A stretch of 13,418 nucleotides of DNA, taken from contig CAIYPH010000436.1 of the NCBI GenBank assembly GCA_903928045.1, forward strand, positions 1 through 13,418, in the 5' to 3' direction. The notes below the pieces were generated by a model, which saw only the letters and a program-made list of their open reading frames with translations, was not told the origin of the DNA and made no database searches. Below are positions 1-7,362 of the stretch, piece by piece. Numbering within the stretch: the first letter of the stretch is position 1; every line of letters begins with the position of its first letter. Source of the DNA: an uncultured Rhodospirillales bacterium. Lineage in GTDB: Bacteria > Pseudomonadota > Alphaproteobacteria > Acetobacterales > Acetobacteraceae. The position numbers and the translations under genes are program-made.

Positions 1-321
1 CGGATGGCCGAAATTCGCGCCTCGCGCGAGGCGACCCAGCCCGTACGAGCCCGCACCGGCGGCTCCACCTTCCGCAACCCGCCGCACCAAAAGGCATGGG
101 AGCTGATCGACGCCGCCGGCTGCCGTGGGCTCACGCGCGGTGGCGCGATGGTCTCCGAGAAGCACTGCAATTTCCTGCTCAACACCGGGGACGCCACGGC
201 CGCCGACATAGAGGGCCTGGGCGAAGAGGTGCGCGCGCGGGTGCGGGCGATGAGCGGGGTCGATCTGCACTGGGAAATCCGCCGCATCGGCGTCGCGGCA
301 CGGTCGGAGGATGCGGCATGA
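1..321 (+). CDS. murB: UDP-N-acetylenolpyruvoylglucosamine reductase, C-terminal part (5' end outside window)
   Basis: This is the 3' end of MurB, the cytoplasmic flavoenzyme that uses NADPH to reduce UDP-GlcNAc-enolpyruvate to UDP-MurNAc, the second committed step of peptidoglycan precursor synthesis. The reading frame is open from the first base, so the gene starts to the left, and the ATG at position 4 is an internal Met rather than a real start. About 106 residues are visible. Counting from that Met, they contain the GGSTFRNP motif (catalytic Ser21), the [18 protein letters not shown] block and the HWEIRRIG motif whose Glu91 matches the family's catalytic Glu. Together these make up the C-terminal MurB domain. 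The stop overlaps the ddl start (ATGA), which suggests translational coupling. The FAD-binding domain lies outside the window. Confidence 0.95.
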   Translation, partial: RMAEIRASREATQPVRARTGGSTFRNPPHQKAWELIDAAGCRGLTRGGAMVSEKHCNFLLNTGDATAADIEGLGEEVRARVRAMSGVDLHWEIRRIGVAARSEDAA

Positions 322-1235
322 GGCGGGTCGCGGTGCTCTATGGCGGCATATCGGCGGAGCGCGAGGTCTCGCTCTCCAGCGGGCGCCAGGTGATCACGGC
401 GCTGCGCGAGGCCGGCTACGACGTCGTGCCGGTCGAGGTGAAGGACGATCTGCGCGCGGTGATCGCGGCGCTCGATCCGCGGCCGGACGTGGTGTTCAAC
501 GCGCTGCATGGGCGGTTCGGCGAGGATGGCGCGATCCAGGGCGTGCTCGACTGGCTGGGCATTCCCTACACCCATTCGGGCGTGCGGGCCTCGGCACTGG
601 CGATGGACAAGGCGGCCGCCAAGGCGGTGTTCGCGGCCAATGGCCTGCCGGTGGCGCGCGGCGGGATGGTCGATATCGCCGCCCTCGAACACGCCGACCC
701 GATGGCCCTGCCCTATGTGGTGAAGCCGGTCAACGAGGGCTCCTCGGTCGGCGTTGAGATCATGCGCGAGGGCGGCAATCGCCGCGCCTCGGTGGCCGCC
801 GCCTGGAGCTATGGGCCGGCGGCGATGGTGGAGGAGTATATCCCGGGCCGCGAGCTCACCGTGGCGGTGATGGGGGACCGGGCGCTGGCGGTGACGGAAA
901 TCGCCTCCGAGAACCAGTTCTATGACTACGAGGCGAAATACGCCGATGGCGGCTCGCGCCACATCATCCCCGCCCCGGTGCACCCGCAGGTCTACGCCCA
1001 GGCGCTCGACGTGGCGCTGGCCGCGCATAAGGCGCTGGGCTGCCGCGGCGCCACCCGCTCGGACTTCCGCTACGATGACACCGCCGGCGAGCCCGGCCGG
1101 CTGGTGCTGCTGGAGGTCAATACCCAGCCCGGCCTGACGCCGACCTCGCTGCTGCCCGAGCAGGCCGCGCATATCGGCTACAGCTTCCCGCAGCTTTGCG
1201 CCTGGATGGTGGAGAACGCGACATGTCGGGCGTGA
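318..1235 (+). CDS. ddl: D-alanine--D-alanine ligase
   Basis: This cytoplasmic ATP-grasp ligase joins two D-alanines to make the D-Ala-D-Ala terminus of the peptidoglycan pentapeptide. It is 305 aa, the normal size for DdlB-type enzymes. The N-terminal motif [14 protein letters not shown] holds substrate-binding Glu14. [11 protein letters not shown] at 136-145 includes Ser142. YDYEAKY at 202-208 ends in Tyr208, the residue that marks D-Ala-D-Ala rather than D-Ala-D-lactate ligases. Asp249, Glu266 and Asn268 (EVNTQPG) are the metal ligands. Active-site numbering is offset by 8 from E. coli DdlB (Ser150, Tyr216) at both Ser142 and Tyr208. The ATG at 318 was chosen because a GGAGG Shine-Dalgarno at 306-310 sits 7 nt upstream and the [10 protein letters not shown] start matches the family. 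It overlaps the murB stop by ATGA, and its own 3' end overlaps ftsQ by 13 bp. Confidence 0.97.
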   Translation: MRRVAVLYGGISAEREVSLSSGRQVITALREAGYDVVPVEVKDDLRAVIAALDPRPDVVFNALHGRFGEDGAIQGVLDWLGIPYTHSGVRASALAMDKAAAKAVFAANGLPVARGGMVDIAALEHADPMALPYVVKPVNEGSSVGVEIMREGGNRRASVAAAWSYGPAAMVEEYIPGRELTVAVMGDRALAVTEIASENQFYDYEAKYADGGSRHIIPAPVHPQVYAQALDVALAAHKALGCRGATRSDFRYDDTAGEPGRLVLLEVNTQPGLTPTSLLPEQAAHIGYSFPQLCAWMVENATCRA

Positions 1236-2092
1236 AGCGCAAGCCGCGCGCCAAGACGCCGCCGCAACCAGCCCCCGCCGCCCGCATGCCGGACCGTCCG
1301 GGCAAGTGGAAGCTGATCTGGAAACGCCAGCGCCAGATCCTCCGCCGCGCCGCCGCCGGCGCCGTGCTGCTCGGCGCGATCGGCCTGATCGGCGTCGTGG
1401 CGCAGGCGATCGGCCAGGGCGCAAGTTTCGGCGAACGGCTGGGTGACGCCACGGGGCGGCTCGGCTTGCGGGTCGAGACCATCCGCTTCGAGGGCCAGGA
1501 GAAAACGCCGGAGCCCTTGCTGCGCGCCGCGCTCGGCGTGCGCGAGGGTGACCCGATCCTCGGCATGTCGGTGGCGGACGCGCGGGCGCGGATCGAATCG
1601 ATCGCCTGGGTGCAATCCGCGACCGTGGAGCGGCGGCTGCCCGGCGAGATCGTGGTGCAGATCGTCGAGCGCCGGCCCTTCGCGGTGTGGCAACTCGGCG
1701 GCAAGAAGTCGCTCATCGACCGCAACGGCGACAAGGTGACCGATGCCGACATCGCGACCTTCGAGAGCGAACTGCCTTTGGTTGTCGGCCCCGGCGCGCA
1801 GAAATCCGTCGCGGCGCTGATGGAGCTGCTGGCCAGGCAGCCGGAGATCCAGTCCCGCATGGTCGCCGCCGTCCGGGTCGGCGAGCGGCGCTGGAACCTC
1901 CGGATGAACAACGGCGCCGACATCCTGCTCCCCGAGGGCGCGGAAGAGGCGGCGCTGGCCAAGCTCGCCGCGCTGCAAGCGAGCCACGCCCTGCTGGACC
2001 GCCCGCTGCAGGCCGTCGATCTGCGCCTGCCCGATCGCCTGGTGATCCGGCCGGCAGGGGACAAGCCGATCCTAGCGAGGAAGCCGACATGA
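1223..2092 (+). CDS. ftsQ: Cell division protein FtsQ
   Basis: FtsQ is a bitopic inner-membrane divisome protein that scaffolds FtsB/FtsL and links early and late division proteins. This one is 289 aa. It has a basic, proline-rich cytoplasmic tail (about 1-42), one hydrophobic membrane segment (about 43-60), a periplasmic POTRA domain (about 80-150, starting near [11 protein letters not shown]) and a C-terminal beta domain carrying the conserved [15 protein letters not shown] stretch. A TTG at 1196 extends the frame, but the ATG at 1223 is preferred because GGAG at 1211-1214 sits 8 nt upstream. It overlaps ddl by 13 bp and shares ATGA with ftsA, so expression is probably coupled. FtsQ sequences diverge widely; the call rests on topology, the POTRA pattern and the ddl-ftsQ-ftsA order. 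Confidence 0.95.
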   Translation: MSGVKRKPRAKTPPQPAPAARMPDRPGKWKLIWKRQRQILRRAAAGAVLLGAIGLIGVVAQAIGQGASFGERLGDATGRLGLRVETIRFEGQEKTPEPLLRAALGVREGDPILGMSVADARARIESIAWVQSATVERRLPGEIVVQIVERRPFAVWQLGGKKSLIDRNGDKVTDADIATFESELPLVVGPGAQKSVAALMELLARQPEIQSRMVAAVRVGERRWNLRMNNGADILLPEGAEEAALAKLAALQASHALLDRPLQAVDLRLPDRLVIRPAGDKPILARKPT

Positions 2093-3402
2093 ACGAGATC
2101 TCGCGTCTGCGTGGTGTCACCCAGGTTTCCCTCCATCCCGAGGAGCCGGTCGAGCGGCAGCGCTACAAGCCGCGCTACTCCGGCACCTTCGGCGTGCTCG
2201 ACATCGGCACCTCGAAAATCGTCTGCGTCATCGCCCGCGTCGAGTCCGACGGCTCGCCCCGGGTGCTCGGCTGCGGCTGGCAGAAGGGCAGGGGGGTCCG
2301 CGCCGGCGCGATTGTCGACATCGAGGACGCCGAGCGCGCCATCCGCCTCGCCGTCGGCCAGGCCGAGGAGGAGGCGGGAACCCGGCTAAAATCGGTGATT
2401 GTCAACCTCTCGGCCGGTCAGCCCGAAAGCCGGCTGCTCGATGTGGAATGGGAGATCGGCGGCCGCGCGGTCTCCGACGCCGACCTGCGCCGCGTCTTCT
2501 CCGCCACCCGCCAGCGCGCCACGCTCGAGGGCCGCAGCATCGTGCACAACCTGCCGCTCGGCTTCACCGTCGACGAGGACACCGGGATCACCGATCCCCG
2601 CGGCCTGTTCTGCGCCAAGCTCGGTGCCCAGATGAACGTGATCGACGCGGTGACCACCTCGTTGCGCTCGCTCGATGCATGCCTTGCCCGCTGCGACCTT
2701 GAGATCGCCGAACTCGTCTCCGCCCCGATGGCCGCGGGGATGGCAACCCTTACCGCCGGTCAGCGCATGCTCGGTGCTACCGTGCTCGACATGGGCGGCG
2801 GCACCACCGGGCTCGCGGTGTTCGCCGAGGGGCATCTGCTGCACACCGCGCAAATCCCGGTCGGCGGCGTGCACGTCACCAACGACATCGCCAACATCCT
2901 CCACACGCTGCCCAACCACGCCGAACGTCTCAAGACGCTCTTCGGCTCGGCCCAGAGCAGCCCGGACGACGAACGCGAAATGCTCGCCGTGCCGATGATC
3001 GGCGAGGAGGACCACCACATCTCGAAAGTGCCGCGCAGCATGGTGGTCCGTGTGATCCAGCCGCGCCTGGAGGAGACCTTCGAGCTTGTACGCGAACGCA
3101 TCGAGGCCGCCGGCCTCGCGCGCATCGCGCTGCAGCGCGTGGTCCTCACCGGCGGCGCCAGCCAGTTGCCCGGCACGCGGGACATGGCGGCCCGTCTGCT
3201 CGGCGCCGATGTGCGCACCGCACGCCCCGTCCCGGTGCGCGGCCTGCCCGACAGTTCCAGCGGCCCCGCTTTCGCCACCGCCGTCGGCCTGCTCGGCTGG
3301 GCCGCCGGCGAGGGCCGCGCCTTCCACGACCTCGACCCCGACCAGGACAGCCCGCGTGGGCTGCTCCGCCGCGTATTCGAATTCTTAAAGCATCGGCTGT
3401 GA
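2089..3402 (+). CDS. ftsA: Cell division protein FtsA (actin-like membrane tether for FtsZ)
   Basis: FtsA is an actin/Hsp70-fold ATPase that anchors FtsZ filaments to the inner membrane and recruits downstream divisome proteins. The protein is 437 aa. The phosphate-1 motif GVLDIGTSK is at 35-43, the phosphate-2 motif VLDMGGGTTG at 232-241 and the adenosine motif VVLTGGASQLPG near 351-362. The FtsA-specific SHS2/1C domain lies between the first two. The last 17 residues (421-437, rich in Arg, Leu and Phe) look like the amphipathic membrane-targeting helix. The roughly 30-residue extension before the actin core is longer than in E. coli. The start is ATG 2089, with GAGG at 2077-2080 and ATGA overlap with the ftsQ stop. 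The gene ends 60 bp before the chosen ftsZ start. Confidence 0.97.
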   Translation: MNEISRLRGVTQVSLHPEEPVERQRYKPRYSGTFGVLDIGTSKIVCVIARVESDGSPRVLGCGWQKGRGVRAGAIVDIEDAERAIRLAVGQAEEEAGTRLKSVIVNLSAGQPESRLLDVEWEIGGRAVSDADLRRVFSATRQRATLEGRSIVHNLPLGFTVDEDTGITDPRGLFCAKLGAQMNVIDAVTTSLRSLDACLARCDLEIAELVSAPMAAGMATLTAGQRMLGATVLDMGGGTTGLAVFAEGHLLHTAQIPVGGVHVTNDIANILHTLPNHAERLKTLFGSAQSSPDDEREMLAVPMIGEEDHHISKVPRSMVVRVIQPRLEETFELVRERIEAAGLARIALQRVVLTGGASQLPGTRDMAARLLGADVRTARPVPVRGLPDSSSGPAFATAVGLLGWAAGEGRAFHDLDPDQDSPRGLLRRVFEFLKHRL

Positions 3403-3411
3403 TGCCGGTGC

Positions 3412-3434
3412 GAATCGCAAATGCACGATACAAT
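3412..3434 (+). promoter_or_regulatory. Possible ftsZ promoter: TACAAT -10 with a GANTC site upstream
   Basis: In the 60-bp ftsA-ftsZ gap, TACAAT (3429-3434) differs from the sigma-70 -10 consensus at one base. A transcript from it would start near 3441 and give a leader of about 22 nt to the ATG at 3463. No good -35 lies at 16-18 bp. A GAATC site at 3412-3416 fits the GANTC methylation motif that, in Caulobacter, is needed for full ftsZ transcription. Both elements are short and could be chance. Confidence 0.3.
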
Positions 3435-3462
3435 AGACACCCGCTGGGGAGATGAGCCGCAA

Positions 3463-5076
3463 ATGACCCTGAATCTGACCGTGATTCCGCACATGCATAC
3501 CGACTTCACGCCGCGCATCAGCGTCATTGGCGTGGGCGGCGGCGGCACCAACGCCGTCGACAACATGATCGCGATGAACCTCCAGGGGGTTGAGTTCATC
3601 GTCGCCAACACCGATGCGCAGCAGCTGGCGCATTCGCTGGCCGAGCGGCGCATCCAGCTCGGCGAGCACATCACCCAGGGCCTCGGCGCCGGCGCCAAGC
3701 CGGAGATTGGCCGGGCGGCGGCGGAAGAGGCGGCGGACCTCATCTACAGCCACCTCGAAGGCGCCCACATGGTGTTCATCACCGCGGGCATGGGCGGCGG
3801 CACTGGCACCGGGGCGGCCCCGGTGATCGCCCGCATGGCGCGTGAGCGCGGCATCCTCACCGTCGGCGTGGTCACCAAGCCCTTCACCTTCGAGGGCAAC
3901 CGCCGCACCCGCGAGGCCGAGCGCGGCATCGCCGAGCTGACCCAGTACGTCGATACCCTGATCGTCATCCCCAACCAGAACCTCTTCCGCCTCGCCAATG
4001 AGCGCACCGGCTGGAAAGAGGCCTTCAAGATGGCCGACAACGTCCTCTACATGGGCGTGCGCGGCGTGACCGACCTGATGGTGGCGCCCGGCATGGTCAA
4101 TCTCGACTTCGCTGATATCCGCACCGTCATGCTCGAAATGGGCAAGGCGATGATGGGCACCGGCGAGGCCGAGGGCGACAACCGCGCGATTCGCGCCGCC
4201 GAGGCCGCCATCAACAATCCGCTGCTCGAGGATACCTCGATGGCCGGCGCCCGCGGCCTGCTGATCAACATCACCGGCGGCGAGGACATGACGCTGTTCG
4301 AGGTCGACCAGGCCGCCAACCGCATCCGCGAGGAAGTGGACGACGAGGCCAACATCAACTTCGGCTCGGCGATCGACCCCAATCTCGAAGGCAAGATCCG
4401 CGTCTCCGTCGTCGCCACCGGCATCGACACCCCCGCGCCCAGGACCGAGGCGCGCCCGGTGCTCCAGGTCGTCAACGGCGGCACGGTGATGACCGAGCCG
4501 ATGGATGCAGCCCCGGTCGCGCGCATGCCGCAGGGCAGCCAGCCCACGGCCCTGAGCCCGCAGCCGGCCATGCCGCAAACCGCCGCCCCCGCGATCGGGC
4601 GTATCACCTTGCCGCCGCCGGTGCCCAACGCCGCGCCCCGCCCGACCGGCTTGCGCCAGCCCGCCGGCCAGCCGGTCGTCGAGCAGGCCGAGCCCGCCGC
4701 CGCTCCGCAGCTGCGCGAGGCAGAGCCGATCTCGGACGATATGCCGCCGCCGAGGCGCAAGATCCCCGAGCATCTCCAGCAGCCCGTCCGTCCCGAGCCG
4801 GCCCGCGCTCCGTCGCGCCAGAACCTGTTGTTCAACCCGCCGGAACAACCGGCGCGGCCTCAGCCCGCGGCACCGTCGCCCAAGCGCAGCCTGTTCAGCA
4901 AGGTCACCGGCGCCATTCGTGGCGGCCTGCCCCACGCCCAGCCACACGGCGCCGCGCCGCATGCCGAAGCATCGCAGCCGGAGGTGCGGATGGAGTATCC
5001 GGCCGAGTCCACGCGCATGGCCGGTGCCGAGGAGAAGATCGAGATTCCGACCTTCCTCCGCAAGCAATCCTCATAG
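3463..5076 (+). CDS. ftsZ: Cell division protein FtsZ (tubulin-like GTPase) with long Pro/Ala-rich linker
   Basis: FtsZ polymerises on GTP at midcell to form the Z-ring that organises septal wall synthesis. The protein is 537 aa with the chosen start, well above the 383 aa of E. coli. The GTPase core spans about 17-322: a glycine-rich loop [13 protein letters not shown] (23-35), the tubulin signature GGGTGTG (111-117) and the T7 loop NLDFAD with Asn213, Asp215 and Asp218 for GTP hydrolysis. A low-complexity linker of about 200 residues rich in Pro, Ala, Gln and Arg follows (323-523). The conserved C-terminal peptide [11 protein letters not shown] (527-537) should bind FtsA and other partners. 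ATG 3463 was preferred to ATG 3421 because MTLNL directly precedes the core and GGAG at 3448-3451 lies upstream, though its 11-nt spacing is long. Thr29 replaces the glycine usually found in the first loop. Confidence 0.96.
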   Translation: MTLNLTVIPHMHTDFTPRISVIGVGGGGTNAVDNMIAMNLQGVEFIVANTDAQQLAHSLAERRIQLGEHITQGLGAGAKPEIGRAAAEEAADLIYSHLEGAHMVFITAGMGGGTGTGAAPVIARMARERGILTVGVVTKPFTFEGNRRTREAERGIAELTQYVDTLIVIPNQNLFRLANERTGWKEAFKMADNVLYMGVRGVTDLMVAPGMVNLDFADIRTVMLEMGKAMMGTGEAEGDNRAIRAAEAAINNPLLEDTSMAGARGLLINITGGEDMTLFEVDQAANRIREEVDDEANINFGSAIDPNLEGKIRVSVVATGIDTPAPRTEARPVLQVVNGGTVMTEPMDAAPVARMPQGSQPTALSPQPAMPQTAAPAIGRITLPPPVPNAAPRPTGLRQPAGQPVVEQAEPAAAPQLREAEPISDDMPPPRRKIPEHLQQPVRPEPARAPSRQNLLFNPPEQPARPQPAAPSPKRSLFSKVTGAIRGGLPHAQPHGAAPHAEASQPEVRMEYPAESTRMAGAEEKIEIPTFLRKQSS

Positions 5077-5100
5077 TGCAACCAAACATCGCGGCGATCT

Positions 5101-5132
5101 TTGTTGCGATGCATCAATTGATGGATAATCAA
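5101..5132 (+). promoter_or_regulatory. Possible promoter with overlapping palindromes upstream of lpxC
   Basis: In an AT-richer island after ftsZ, TTGTTG (5101-5106) and GATAAT (5124-5129) are separated by 17 bp. The -10 matches 5 of 6 consensus bases, the -35 only 3. Short palindromes crowd the same stretch: GATGCATC (5108-5115), ATCAATTGAT (5113-5122) and TTGAT-N5-ATCAA (5118-5132). These could be operator sites, but no regulator can be named. The first in-frame lpxC start is 180 bp downstream, beyond a strong hairpin, so the product could be a structured leader rather than a simple lpxC mRNA. Confidence 0.3.
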
Positions 5133-5172
5133 CGGGTTATCTTGTAATAGACGGCAACAATCATTGACTGGC

Positions 5173-5218
5173 AGCGGCCGAGGAGCGGGGATACCCTGCG
5201 AATCGGCCGCTCTTGTTT
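5173..5218 (+). terminator. Long hairpin followed by CTTGTTT: probable ftsZ terminator or structured lpxC leader
   Basis: The arms AGCGGCCGA (5173-5181) and TCGGCCGCT (5203-5211) are perfect reverse complements. Inside them GCGGGG (5185-5190) pairs with CCCTGC (5194-5199) around an ATA triloop, with one G-U pair. The two helices are separated by a symmetrical GGA/GAA internal loop able to form stacked G-A pairs. CTTGTTT follows at once (5212-5218). This fits an intrinsic terminator, although the T-run is interrupted. It lies 97 bp after the ftsZ stop and 97 bp before lpxC. Confidence 0.5.
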
Positions 5219-5314
5219 GGTGGCGCCAACCGAATGGTGCCCTGACCGGGGCGCCTTGAACGTGCCAGAGCCAACCGCACTCCCGCGGGCGGCGCCGGCC
5301 TGGAGAGGGTGCTC

Positions 5315-6331
5315 ATGGACGGGATGTCGGCGATGATCGATATGCAAGGCCCGCTCCGCGTGCAGCATACCCTGCGCACCGCGATCGACTGCGTCGGCAT
5401 CGGCGTGCATTCCGGCAAGCAGTCCCGCCTGGTGCTGCGCCCGGCCCCCGTCGGCACCGGCATCGTGTTCCGCCGCTCCGATCTCGGCATCGATATCCCC
5501 GCCCGATTCGATCATGTGGTGGATACCATGCTGTGCACGGTCCTCGGCTTGCCTGGCCGCCAGGACGCCCGGGTGGGCACGGTGGAACACGTCATGGCCG
5601 CCCTCGCCGGGCTCGGCATCAGCAACGCGATCGTCGAGGTGGATGGGCCGGAAGTGCCGATTCTCGACGGCTCGGCGGCGAGTTTCGTCTTCCTCATCGA
5701 TTGCGCGGGCATCCAGGAACAGGCGATGCCGGAGCGGGCGATCGTGGTGCGCCGCCCGGTGCGGGTTGAGCACGGCGACGCCGTGGTCGAACTCCGCCCG
5801 ACCACCGGCCATGCGCAGATGATCGTGGCGATGGAGATCGACTTCGATGACCCGGCGATCGGCCGGCAATCCCTGTCGCTGCGCATCTCCGAGACGACCT
5901 TCCGGCGCGAAATCGCCGCCGCCCGCACCTTCGGCCGCGCCGCGGAAGTCGCCGCCCTGCAAGCCGCCGGCCTCGCCCGGGGCGGCAGCCTCGAAAACGC
6001 GGTGGTGGTCGATGGCGCCAATGTGCTGAATCCCGGTGGGCTGCGCATGCGCGACGAATTCGTCCGCCACAAGGTGCTCGATGCGGTCGGTGACATCGCG
6101 CTGGCCGGCGCCCCGGTGATCGGCCGTGTGGTCGGCCATAAGAGCGGCCATGCGCTGAACAATCGTCTCCTGCGCGCTTTGTTCGCCGATGACGCCAATT
6201 GGGCCTGGGCCGAGGGCATCCGCATGCCGGCGCCGAGCCGCGCCATGGCGCTCGCCGAAGGCAGCGCCGGCCTGCCGCAACTCGGCAGCTGGCAGGAGCG
6301 CCGCCTGCCGGTCGCCGCCGCGCCCGTCTGA
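5315..6331 (+). CDS. lpxC: UDP-3-O-acyl-N-acetylglucosamine deacetylase
   Basis: LpxC is the cytoplasmic zinc enzyme that removes the acetyl group from UDP-3-O-acyl-GlcNAc, the committed step of lipid A synthesis, so the organism should make lipopolysaccharide. The protein is 338 aa, somewhat longer than the roughly 305 aa of E. coli. The zinc and catalytic residues are visible: Glu91-His92 in GTVEHVMAAL, His252 and Asp256 in RHKVLDAVGD, and His279 in SGHALNN. The N-terminal QHTLRTAIDCVGIGVHSG pattern is typical of the family. Several in-frame starts exist (GTG 5309; ATG 5315, 5324, 5333, 5342). ATG 5315 has the best ribosome site, GGAG at 5302-5305 with 9 nt spacing. Position next to ftsZ is the same as in E. 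coli. The first 10-15 residues are not conserved, so the true start could be a little downstream. Confidence 0.97.
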   Translation: MDGMSAMIDMQGPLRVQHTLRTAIDCVGIGVHSGKQSRLVLRPAPVGTGIVFRRSDLGIDIPARFDHVVDTMLCTVLGLPGRQDARVGTVEHVMAALAGLGISNAIVEVDGPEVPILDGSAASFVFLIDCAGIQEQAMPERAIVVRRPVRVEHGDAVVELRPTTGHAQMIVAMEIDFDDPAIGRQSLSLRISETTFRREIAAARTFGRAAEVAALQAAGLARGGSLENAVVVDGANVLNPGGLRMRDEFVRHKVLDAVGDIALAGAPVIGRVVGHKSGHALNNRLLRALFADDANWAWAEGIRMPAPSRAMALAEGSAGLPQLGSWQERRLPVAAAPV

Positions 6332-6360
6332 TACGGGGCATTGCGCCGTATCCGTTTGAC
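6330..6360 (+). terminator. Hairpin at the lpxC stop codon, possible weak terminator
   Basis: GATACGG (6330-6336) and CCGTATC (6346-6352) form a perfect 7-bp stem that begins inside the lpxC TGA stop. A G-G mismatch and a further GC/GC step close an ATT triloop. The bases after it (CGTTTGAC) hold only a short T-run, so termination would be weak. It may instead protect the 3' end of the mRNA or partly insulate bamD. Confidence 0.35.
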
Positions 6361-6383
6361 GGGCTTCGCCGCGGGAAGCGGTG

Positions 6384-6392
6384 TGCTATAAG
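6384..6392 (+). promoter_or_regulatory. Extended -10 promoter for bamD
   Basis: TGCTATAAG (6384-6392) is an extended -10 element: TG, one base, then TATAAG with 5 of 6 matches to TATAAT. It lies 33 bp before the bamD ATG. A TTGACG at 6356-6361 is 25 bp upstream, too far to act as a normal -35. The hexamer at the usual distance (TTCGCC, 6365-6370, 16 bp) is a poor match, which an extended -10 could compensate for. A GATTC (GANTC-type) site is at 6402-6406. Confidence 0.45.
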
Positions 6393-6425
6393 CCCCTTCG
6401 TGATTCTCGACCGGTGATTGATCTG

Positions 6426-7304
6426 ATGATGTTCGACCATGCCTCGGCCCGACGCGCTGCGATGGCGTTCGTGCTGCTCGTCGCGTTGCCGGGGTGCGCG
6501 ACGATGTCAAAACTCAACCCTTTCAGCAGCACCGCTGAAGAGGAGGTGTTCGACCCCACGTCGGTCTCCGCCGAGGATCTCTACGGCCGTGGCCTCGACG
6601 CCGTGCAGCGCAACAGCCTCCGGGTCGCCACCCAGCAGTTCGAGCTGGTGGATCAGACCTACCCCTATTCCACCTGGGCGGTGAACGCCCAGTTGATGCT
6701 CGGCTACATCGCCTTCCGCCAGCAGCGCTACACCGATGCCGTCGGCGCGCTCGACCGCTTCATCCAGTTGCACCCCTCGCACCGCGACATCGCCTACGCC
6801 TACTACCTGCGGGCCTTGAGCTTCTACGAGCAGGTCGCGGATATCAAACGCGACCAGCGCGGCACCCAGGAGGCCATCGGCGCGCTGACCGAGGTGGTCA
6901 ACCGCTTCCCCTCCAGCGCCTATGGCCGCGACGCCCGCCTCAAGATCGACCTTGCGCGCGACCATCTCGCCGGCAAGGAAATGGAGGTCGGCCGCTACTA
7001 CCAGGACCAGAAGCTGTATGGCGCCGCGATCAACCGCTTCCAGAAGGTGGTCGACGACTACCAGACCACCAACCACGTCGCCGAGGCCCTGCACCGCCTG
7101 ACCGAGATCTATCTCGTGCTGGGGATGACCGAGGAGGCCAAGCGCACCGCCGCCGTGCTCGGCCACAACTACCCCGGCAGCGACTGGTATCAGGACAGCT
7201 ACAACACCCTCGCGCGTGCCGGGCAGACCGAGCCGCTGCCGGTCGATGATGGCCTGGCCCAGCCGCCCGGCCTGCTGCGCCGCATCTGGCAATCGGTGTT
7301 CTGA
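6426..7304 (+). CDS. bamD: Outer membrane assembly lipoprotein BamD (ComL/YfiO family)
   Basis: BamD is the essential lipoprotein of the BAM complex, which folds beta-barrel proteins into the outer membrane together with BamA. The 292-aa protein starts with a type II signal peptide: Arg9-Arg10, a hydrophobic stretch (11-21) and a lipobox ending LPGC with lipidated Cys24. Pro at the -2 position is unusual but tolerated. The mature part is a chain of TPR-like helical repeats covering about 50-275, with typical BamD blocks such as DLYGRGLDAV, LMLGYIAFRQQRYTDAV, FIQLHP and the RFPSSAYGRDARLKIDLARDHLAG region. Start choice is uncertain: ATG 6426 and 6429 are adjacent and ATG 6462 is possible. 6426 keeps the signal peptide intact and has GGTGA at 6413-6417. 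A promoter precedes the gene and recN follows after 58 bp. Confidence 0.95.
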   Translation: MMFDHASARRAAMAFVLLVALPGCATMSKLNPFSSTAEEEVFDPTSVSAEDLYGRGLDAVQRNSLRVATQQFELVDQTYPYSTWAVNAQLMLGYIAFRQQRYTDAVGALDRFIQLHPSHRDIAYAYYLRALSFYEQVADIKRDQRGTQEAIGALTEVVNRFPSSAYGRDARLKIDLARDHLAGKEMEVGRYYQDQKLYGAAINRFQKVVDDYQTTNHVAEALHRLTEIYLVLGMTEEAKRTAAVLGHNYPGSDWYQDSYNTLARAGQTEPLPVDDGLAQPPGLLRRIWQSVF

Positions 7305-7362
7305 GGCCGATGAGCCGCCCGGCGCGTCGCACCCAGCGGCCCGGCCGGCGGCGGCGCACGCC

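Noticed and set aside
96..317. N-terminal extension of ddl to an ATG at 96
   Set aside because: The added residues are an Arg/Gly-rich out-of-frame reading of murB; ATG 318 has a good ribosome site and the conserved start.
3421..3462. Earlier ftsZ start at ATG 3421
   Set aside because: No clear ribosome site upstream, and it would overlap the TACAAT promoter candidate; MTLNL at 3463 fits the start of the family better. Not fully excluded.
6356..6392. TTGACG / TATAAG as a standard -35/-10 pair for bamD
   Set aside because: The spacer is 25 bp, too long for sigma-70; only the extended -10 is kept.
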